From positions 1 through 7,675 of the forward strand of contig JAOZRC010000239.1 of NCBI GenBank assembly GCA_029940345.1: DNA of 7,675 nt, written 5' to 3'. Of the stretch, positions 1-4,648 are shown piece by piece. The translations under genes were made by a program, and so were the position numbers. The first letter of the stretch is position 1. Each line of letters begins with the position of its first letter. This DNA is from Desulfobacterales bacterium (GTDB lineage: Bacteria; Desulfobacterota; Desulfobacteria; Desulfobacterales; JAUCGF01). The notes beneath the pieces were generated by a model, which was not told the DNA's origin, made no database searches, and was given only the letters and a program-made list of their open reading frames with translations.

Positions 1-75
1 CCACCCACCCTACAACATTACGCATAGCGGGTAGTTTATTTATTGGAAATTCCCTAACTATCTTTTTTCCTGTAA

Positions 76-183
76 AAGGTTCACTATGAAGAGACGTGGG
101 GCGGCCAAGTCTGGGTGGAATCAACGGTTGGCAAGGGCAGCGCATTCTATTTCACATTGATTAAAAGGGAGGAAGAGAAATGA
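76..183 (+). pseudogene. C-terminal remnant of a histidine kinase (end of HATPase_c domain)
   Basis: The frame ending at TGA 181-183 reads ..WGGQVWVESTVGKGSAFYF.. followed by TLIKREEEK. This matches the conserved end of histidine kinase ATPase domains (HGGxVWVES-x-GKGSxFxFTLP), which contains the last glycine-rich ATP-lid segment and the closing beta strand. Upstream, the frame meets a TAA at 73-75, and none of the three forward frames of positions 1-75 shows the G1, G2 or N boxes that should precede it. Only about 35 codons therefore survive and the gene cannot make a kinase. Its stop overlaps the start of the next gene (ATGA at 180-183), the arrangement expected of a kinase/receiver operon. 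Identity of the motif is seen in sequence. Whether the rest was lost by deletion, insertion or rearrangement cannot be told, because the window begins here. Confidence 0.8.
167..175 (+). promoter_or_regulatory. Shine-Dalgarno for the interrupted receiver gene
   Basis: GGGAGGAAG lies about 7 nt (from its GGAGG core) before the ATG at 180. It is close to the ideal anti-16S complement and fixes the start of the receiver gene at 180, well upstream of the in-frame stop at 300. This argues that the gene was originally translated through codon 41. Confidence 0.75.
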
Positions 184-605
184 GAAGCAACAAACCCATT
201 TTGCTTGTCGAAGATGATCGCATAGACGTTATGACTATCAAACGCGCGCTGAAAGAGATCAATGTTATGAACCGGTTGGAAGTCGCCGGCAACGGTGAAT
301 AAGCGCTGGTGTTCTTGAAAAACCAGGAGAACGAAAAACCGTGTATCATCCTGCTGGATATAAACATGCCCCGCATGAACGGCATCGAATTTCTGGGTGT
401 CATCAAGCAAGATCAAATATTGAAAAGAATCCCGGTGGTGGTGTTGACCACGTCCCAAGAAGAACAGGACCGGGTGGACAGCTTTGACCTGGGCGTGGCC
501 GGCTATATGATCAAACCGGTGGATTACGGGCAATTTGTAGAAGCCATGAGAACGATTAACCTATATTGGACGTTAAGCGAGTTTCCTTTTGGGGGTGAAG
601 CATGA
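180..605 (+). pseudogene. Rcp1/CheY-like single-domain response regulator, interrupted by TAA at codon 41
   Basis: Read from ATG 180 to TGA 603-605, this is a 141-position stand-alone receiver. It has the acidic pocket E11-D12-D13 (LLVEDD), phosphoacceptor D60 (LLDINMPRMNG), T90 (VVVLTTS) and K112 (MIKPVD). The spacing D60/T90/K112 equals CheY D57/T87/K109, and the tail LYWTLSEFP is typical of Rcp1-like receivers that act with bacteriophytochrome-type kinases. Codon 41 is TAA (300-302) where the family normally has Glu in a GEEAL-like stretch, so a single G-to-T change from GAA explains it. The rest of the frame is undamaged, which suggests a recent mutation, a sequencing error or readthrough. 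A GTG at 309 could open a 98-residue frame, but this would lack the acidic pocket and has no convincing ribosome site. ATG 180 and TGA 603-605 overlap the neighbouring genes by ATGA, so it sits inside a coupled kinase-receiver-kinase operon. There is no output domain; the role would be phosphotransfer or protein interaction. Confidence 0.85.
591..598 (+). promoter_or_regulatory. Strong Shine-Dalgarno for the REC-PAS-GAF kinase
   Basis: GGGGGTGA, one mismatch from GGAGGTGA, ends 3 nt before the ATG at 602 and lies inside the end of the receiver frame. It supports 602 as the start. It also means the kinase could be translated independently even though ribosomes terminating at the receiver's TAA (300) would no longer reach the ATGA overlap. 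Confidence 0.65.
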
Positions 606-2719
606 CTGAAACAATCAGAATTTTACTGGTGGAAGACAACAAGGTTGACCAGATGGCTTTTAAGCGCTTTGTCGAGCGTGAAAAGCTGCCTTATGACTAT
701 GCCATTGTCGGTTCTGTTGCCGAAGCCGAAGACATCTTGGCGACAGAGCGATTCGATGTTCTGGTTATAGATTACTTGCTGGGCGACGGCACGGCGTTCG
801 ACCTGTTCGGCAGGGCGGGGGAGGGTCCCATTGTTGTGATAACAGGCAATAGCAGAGAAAACATTGCCGTCAAAGCCATGAAAGCCGGGGCGACTGATTA
901 CCTGATCAAAGATCAGGAAGGCAAGTATCTTACCGTCTTGCCGGTCACCGTAGAAAATGCGATCCATTTAAGGAAAACCGAAATTGAATTGAGGCAGCAC
1001 CGGCAGTACTTGGAGGAGTTGGTTGAAGAGCGCACGGTCGAATTGACCAGAGTCAACGAACAGCTTGTTACCGAAATCGCCGAACGCAAGCAGGCGGAAG
1101 AGGCGCTGCTGACGTCAATGGAAACTCAAAACGCGATCCTGTCCACCACCAACTTCTTGCTGGCATACATGGATAGGGAATTCAACTTTATCGCCGTCAA
1201 CCAGGCGTATGCGGACGCCGGGCGCAGGCGTCAGGAGGATTTTGTCGGCAAGAATCACTTTGACTTCTATCCCCATGCGGAAAACGAGGCAATATTTCGC
1301 AAAGTGGTGGAAACGGGAGAAGCGAAGTTCATTTTGGCCAAGCCTTTCGAACACCCGGATCAACCCGAACGCGGGACGACTTGGTGGCACTGGAGTCTCA
1401 TTCCGATGAAGGACGACGAGTCCGGAAGTGTGCGAACGCTCATTTTTTCGTTGATGGACGTCACCGGGCGTATTCAGGCGGAAAAGGCGTTGCAAAAGGC
1501 GTACGACGAGTTGGAAATGCGGGTCGAGGAACGAACGGCAGAGCTTGCCAAAGCCAATGAGGCGTTGCAAACCCGCACTCACGAATTGACCCTACTCAAC
1601 GAATCCGGTCGGGCTTTTGTCTCCAGCCTGGAGTTGGATCAGGTACTCGCCACTGTACTGGATCAGGTAGCCCGGATAATTGGGATAGTGACTTGTTCCA
1701 TCTGGCTCGTTGACCCTGAGAGCGGCGACTTGGTATGCCGGGAAGCAATCCCGCCCAGAGATGATATTGTGCGCGGCTGGCGGTTGGGTGTGGGCCAGGG
1801 ACTGGTCGGGTGGGTGCTTCAGCATGGAGAAATCCTGAACATTGCGGATACCCGAACAGACAAGCGCCATTTCAAGGGAGTCGATAAGCAGACAGGACTG
1901 GAATTGCGCTCTATCCTCAGCGTGCCGTTGCGAACAAAAAATGGAACTTTTGGTGTGCTTCAATTGCTGGATGAAGCGGAAAATCGCTTTGGCGCGAATG
2001 ATGAACGTCTGGCGGAGTCACTGGCTGCGCTGGCCGCCATCGCTATTGAAAATGCCCGCTTGTATCGACAAACACAGCAGGATGCCGAAACCAAAACGCT
2101 CCTGTTGAAAGAGGTGAACCACCGGGTCAAGAACAACTTGATAGCTATTACCGGAATGCTTTATATTGAGCAGCGTTATGCCGCAAAATCGCCGGAACAG
2201 AGTACTGATACGGCCATATTGGATAAGCTGGCTTGCCGGATCAAGGGGCTGTCAACGGTGTACCAAATGCTGTCTGATTATAATTGGATTCCCATGCCCT
2301 TGAGCGTGTTGGCCCGGAAGTTGATCGATGCGGCGTTGCAAGTGCTGCCATCGGACAGACAGGTATCAGTTGATATTGTTACGGACACTGCGGAAGTCAT
2401 GTCACCGGAAGAGGCTCACCATATAGCTATTGTGATTAATGAGCTGGTTACCAACGTGATTAAGCACGTCGCAATTGCTAAGAAAACTTCCCAAATTACT
2501 GTCCGCATTACACCTGATCCGCTTTCAAAGACTGTTTTGTTAGAATTCAGAGACAACGGCCCCGGTTTTCCGGAAGCGGTGTTGAATTCAGAAGACCGCA
2601 AAGTGGGAATGTATCTCATCGAAAACACGGTGCGCCATTCGCTGCGCGGGGAAATTACGTTCCAAAATGATAATGGAGCGGTTGTTCGTATTCAGTTTGG
2701 AGTAAGCCTTCGGCAGTAG
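602..2719 (+). CDS. Hybrid sensor histidine kinase, REC-PAS-GAF-HisKA_2/HWE-HATPase (705 aa, cytoplasmic)
   Basis: Domain order: receiver at about residues 5-120 (E11/D12, phosphoacceptor D57 in VLVIDYLLGDG, T81, K103); coiled coil 130-170; PAS_4-like domain about 175-295; second coiled coil 295-330; GAF about 330-487; dimerisation/phosphotransfer region from about 495 with KEVNHRVKNNL, the HisKA_2/HWE-type H-box, putting the phosphorylated histidine at H507; ATPase domain about 600-700 with N-box INELVTN (N613) and G1 DNGPGFP (651-657), then the G2-like KVGMYLI. No signal peptide or transmembrane segment is seen, so it should be soluble and sense an internal ligand through PAS or GAF. The receiver at the front suggests it is itself controlled by phosphorylation. 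ATG 602 overlaps the preceding stop (ATGA) and follows a strong ribosome site. No intact stand-alone response regulator remains next to it, and the downstream sigma-54 activator has no receiver, so its phosphorylation target lies elsewhere or is lost. Family assignment is firm; the signal is unknown. Confidence 0.92.
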   Translation: MTETIRILLVEDNKVDQMAFKRFVEREKLPYDYAIVGSVAEAEDILATERFDVLVIDYLLGDGTAFDLFGRAGEGPIVVITGNSRENIAVKAMKAGATDYLIKDQEGKYLTVLPVTVENAIHLRKTEIELRQHRQYLEELVEERTVELTRVNEQLVTEIAERKQAEEALLTSMETQNAILSTTNFLLAYMDREFNFIAVNQAYADAGRRRQEDFVGKNHFDFYPHAENEAIFRKVVETGEAKFILAKPFEHPDQPERGTTWWHWSLIPMKDDESGSVRTLIFSLMDVTGRIQAEKALQKAYDELEMRVEERTAELAKANEALQTRTHELTLLNESGRAFVSSLELDQVLATVLDQVARIIGIVTCSIWLVDPESGDLVCREAIPPRDDIVRGWRLGVGQGLVGWVLQHGEILNIADTRTDKRHFKGVDKQTGLELRSILSVPLRTKNGTFGVLQLLDEAENRFGANDERLAESLAALAAIAIENARLYRQTQQDAETKTLLLKEVNHRVKNNLIAITGMLYIEQRYAAKSPEQSTDTAILDKLACRIKGLSTVYQMLSDYNWIPMPLSVLARKLIDAALQVLPSDRQVSVDIVTDTAEVMSPEEAHHIAIVINELVTNVIKHVAIAKKTSQITVRITPDPLSKTVLLEFRDNGPGFPEAVLNSEDRKVGMYLIENTVRHSLRGEITFQNDNGAVVRIQFGVSLRQ

Positions 2720-2741
2720 GCTGAAGCCTGCTGACTGAAGA
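2712..2741 (+). repeat. Dispersed intergenic repeat, copy 1 (overlaps kinase stop codon)
   Basis: The 30-nt block reads GGCAGT-A-GGC, TGAA, CCTG, then GACTGAAGA at its end. It matches positions 4207-4238 at 26 of 30 positions with one 2-nt gap. The last two sense codons and the TAG of the kinase (2711-2719) lie almost wholly inside it. Part of it (2714-2733) also forms an 8-bp hairpin, CAGUAGGC / GCCUGCUG with one G-U pair and a UGAA loop. There is no T-run after it, so an intrinsic terminator is not supported. Confidence 0.6.
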
Positions 2742-2763
2742 CCAGTGTACGAGCGCCCAACCA

Positions 2764-2818
2764 ATTAACTATTATTAACTTTACAGGTTTACACCTTTAA
2801 TTTTAAAAAGAAATCGTT
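2764..2818 (+). promoter_or_regulatory. AT-rich leader of the sigma-54 activator gene with a near-palindrome
   Basis: This is the second half of the 99-nt gap before the activator. It contains ATTAACT twice, 10 bp apart (2764-2770 and 2774-2780). A dyad follows at 2781-2800 (TTACAGGTTT / ACACCTTTAA), in which 8 of 10 base pairs are complementary. TTTACA at 2780-2785 is one base from a sigma-70 -35 box, and TTAAAA at 2803-2808 would be a poor -10 at 17-bp spacing. The dyad overlaps that candidate promoter, so it could be an operator. No sigma-54 site (TGGCAC-N5-TTGCA type) was found. The ribosome site before ATG 2819 is weak (AAAAAGAAA). Confidence 0.3.
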
Positions 2819-4195
2819 ATGGATCTGTCAAAATATTGGAAAACCATTGTCGATACGCTCAGAGACGGTCTGATGGTTATTGACTCCCAGGGCGACATTG
2901 TCGCAGCTAATCCGGCGGCCGAACGTCTGACTGGTTATACGGCGCATGAGTTGGTGGGTAAATCCTGCCGCATTTTAAATTGCGATGGTTGTAAAATTAT
3001 CGGCCGCGGACAGGCGCACCAATGGTGCACCCTTTTCCGCAAAGGTTCTATCCGGGATAAAAAATGTTTAATCACCCATAAAAACCGGCACACCGTCCAT
3101 ATTCTGAAAAGCGCTTCGGTTTTGTATGATGAAAATGGCGCGCCCATCGGAGCGGTGGAAACCATGTCCGATATTTCCGAAAACGTGCGCCAGCGGCAGG
3201 AAATCGTATCTCTACGCAAAACCTATCAACTGGATGACGGCTACTTCAGCATTATCGGCAAATCAATTCTCATGCAACGCATGTTCGAGCTGATTGAAAA
3301 TGTGGCAGCCACCGAAGCGCCGGTGATGATTCAAGGGGAAAGCGGCACTGGCAAAGAGATGGTCGCCCGCGCCGTTCATGAAGCTTCGGAACGCAAAAAC
3401 AAACCGTTTATCAAGGTGAATTGCGCTGCTTTAAATGAAAATCTATTAGAAAGCGAACTGTTCGGACATGTCAAAGGGGCATTCACTGGCGCTGACCGCA
3501 CCCGTATCGGACGTTTCGAAGCCGCTCACCAAGGCACCATTTTTTTGGATGAAATTGGTGACATTCCGCTATCTATACAAGTCAAACTGCTTCGCGTGCT
3601 GGAAGACAAACGCATCGAACGCGTCGGCGACCATAAACCGATTCCGGTGGACGTGCGCGTAATCACAGCCACGAACAAAAACCTGGATGAAATGGTGCAA
3701 GGTCAGAATTTCCGGGAAGACCTCTTTTTTCGTATCAATGTTTTCCCGTTATACTGCCCATCATTAAGGGAAAGAATCGAAGACCTTCCTCTGATTGTTC
3801 AGCACTTTATCAAGCGCAACAACACCAAAGCCGGTAAAAAAATTTTAGGGCTGACCTCCGAAGCATTGGAAAAACTGATGGACCACGATTGGCCCGGCAA
3901 TGTCAGGGAACTGCGCAACAGTATCGAATACGCTTTTGTTCTCTGTCCGGGCGGCGGCATCGGCGTTGAGCATTTGCCTCCTAAAATTGTGGCTCCGGCG
4001 CATAGCCAAGCCTTTCGGCAAAGAAGTGATCCTACCTTTGTAAGGGAACGTGGAAAGCTGCTGAAAATCCTCAGACAAGTCCGAGGGAACCAATCTGAAG
4101 CGGCCCGAATGCTGGGAGTCAGCCGTGTGACGATATGGAAACGAATAAAAAAATATGGCGTCAACATTAAAGAAGAGATTCGGAAAAATGGCTAA
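2819..4195 (+). CDS. PAS domain sigma-54 enhancer-binding transcriptional activator (458 aa)
   Basis: PAS domain at about residues 4-125; AAA+ sigma-54 interaction domain about 143-375; Fis-type helix-turn-helix about 415-450. In the AAA+ part, Walker A is GESGTGKE (173-180), the sigma-54 contact loop is GAFTGA (220-225), Walker B is IFLDEIGD (241-248), sensor I is ATNKNLD (284-290), the arginine finger region is [14 protein letters not shown] (298-311), and sensor II is WPGNVREL (358-365). The HTH reads [17 protein letters not shown]. All catalytic elements are intact, so it should hydrolyse ATP to open sigma-54 promoters. It has no receiver; the PAS domain replaces it as the input. That PAS carries five cysteines, C50, C55, C58, C70 and C83, a pattern I recall from a recurrent group of deltaproteobacterial activators, which suggests metal, Fe-S or redox sensing (inference). 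Its targets are unknown. It is separated from the kinase by 99 nt and may have its own promoter. Confidence 0.93.
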   Translation: MDLSKYWKTIVDTLRDGLMVIDSQGDIVAANPAAERLTGYTAHELVGKSCRILNCDGCKIIGRGQAHQWCTLFRKGSIRDKKCLITHKNRHTVHILKSASVLYDENGAPIGAVETMSDISENVRQRQEIVSLRKTYQLDDGYFSIIGKSILMQRMFELIENVAATEAPVMIQGESGTGKEMVARAVHEASERKNKPFIKVNCAALNENLLESELFGHVKGAFTGADRTRIGRFEAAHQGTIFLDEIGDIPLSIQVKLLRVLEDKRIERVGDHKPIPVDVRVITATNKNLDEMVQGQNFREDLFFRINVFPLYCPSLRERIEDLPLIVQHFIKRNNTKAGKKILGLTSEALEKLMDHDWPGNVRELRNSIEYAFVLCPGGGIGVEHLPPKIVAPAHSQAFRQRSDPTFVRERGKLLKILRQVRGNQSEAARMLGVSRVTIWKRIKKYGVNIKEEIRKNG

Positions 4196-4206
4196 TTTAG
4201 CTGGGT

Positions 4207-4238
4207 GGCAGTCGGCAGTGAAACCTGGAGACTGAAGA
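4207..4238 (+). repeat. Dispersed intergenic repeat, copy 2 (after the activator gene)
   Basis: This copy begins 12 nt after the activator stop and ends 12 nt before the next start. It reads GGCAGT-C-GGC, AG, TGAA, then CCTG, then GACTGAAGA, and aligns with copy 1 at 2712-2741 with four mismatches and a 2-nt insertion. Both copies lie in the same orientation at the 3' end of a gene. CAGTC (4209-4213) and GACTG (4230-4234) could pair around a 16-nt loop, weaker than the hairpin in copy 1. Confidence 0.6.
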
Positions 4239-4250
4239 AAGAGGTAAATT

Positions 4251-4618
4251 ATGCGCAAGTTTTCATCTTATGGAGCGATCAACACAAAATTGCACTACTA
4301 TGCGCCTCGAGAGGGTCTGATCAAGCAAGCATACACCCAATTATTGGGAGATGATCCCGACGAGGGCGGGCATTACGCCATTGCCTGGGGCCGCGGCAAA
4401 CGGGCAAGACCTGGATCATGCAGCAGGCGCTATTCAGGTTGCAGCAGGACGAACGGTTCGACGTGGTCAAGATAAATTTGCAGAGCATAGAGGAAACACG
4501 AGACTTCAGCCGGACAGCGGGATACATTTCGGCAAAGATCGCCCGGGCGCTTAATAAACCCATTGTCAGGCCAAAAAGTATGGAAGCGTTCGAGGCCCTG
4601 TTTTCACGCCAGTTTTGA
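4251..4618 (+). pseudogene. Frameshifted and truncated P-loop (AAA-like) ATPase
   Basis: The start ATG 4251 follows GAGG at 4241-4244. The first 46 codons (MRKFSSYGAINTKLHYYAPR ... HYAIAW) and the frame ending at TGA 4616-4618 (PRQTGKTWIMQQALFRLQQD ... EALFSRQF) join into one protein if a single base is restored at about 4389-4391. The junction then reads W-(A/G)-PRQTGKT, a proper Walker A motif with the lysine codon at 4406-4408. From memory this N-terminus (NTKLHYYAPR, VWAPRQTGKT) belongs to an AAA-like ATPase family of roughly 400-550 residues, common as accessory genes; the exact Pfam family is uncertain (AAA_35-like is a guess). Only about 122 residues remain, and Walker B and everything after it are missing before the end of uvrA at 4649. 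The unshifted frame runs to 4475 as nonsense. It cannot encode an active ATPase. It may be the residue of an accessory or mobile gene. Confidence 0.82.
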
Positions 4619-4648
4619 AGGAGTGACAAACTTACAGTGCAGTATTTT

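Noticed and set aside
1..40. CCACCCACCCTACA at the window edge, resembling the arm of the GGTGGGTT/AACCCACC palindromic repeats seen in many bacteria
   Set aside because: Only one possible arm is inside the window and no partner arm can be seen, so a repeat cannot be supported.
130..148. TTGGCAAGGGCAGCGCA as a sigma-54 promoter
   Set aside because: It lies inside the conserved kinase remnant coding sequence (VGKGSA) and its match to TGGCAC-N5-TTGCA is poor in the -12 element.
147..533. 128-residue open frame antisense to the receiver gene
   Set aside because: It lies wholly opposite the receiver and kinase-remnant coding frames, shows no recognisable domain, and follows the mirror codon pattern of the real genes.
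309..605. GTG at 309 as a genuine start of a 98-residue receiver
   Set aside because: It would lack the first strand and the acidic pocket needed for phosphorylation and has no good ribosome site; the ATG at 180 with GGGAGGAAG is far better.
1115..1963. Long antisense frames under the histidine kinase
   Set aside because: The + strand here encodes clear PAS and GAF domains; the minus-strand products have no motifs and are shadows.
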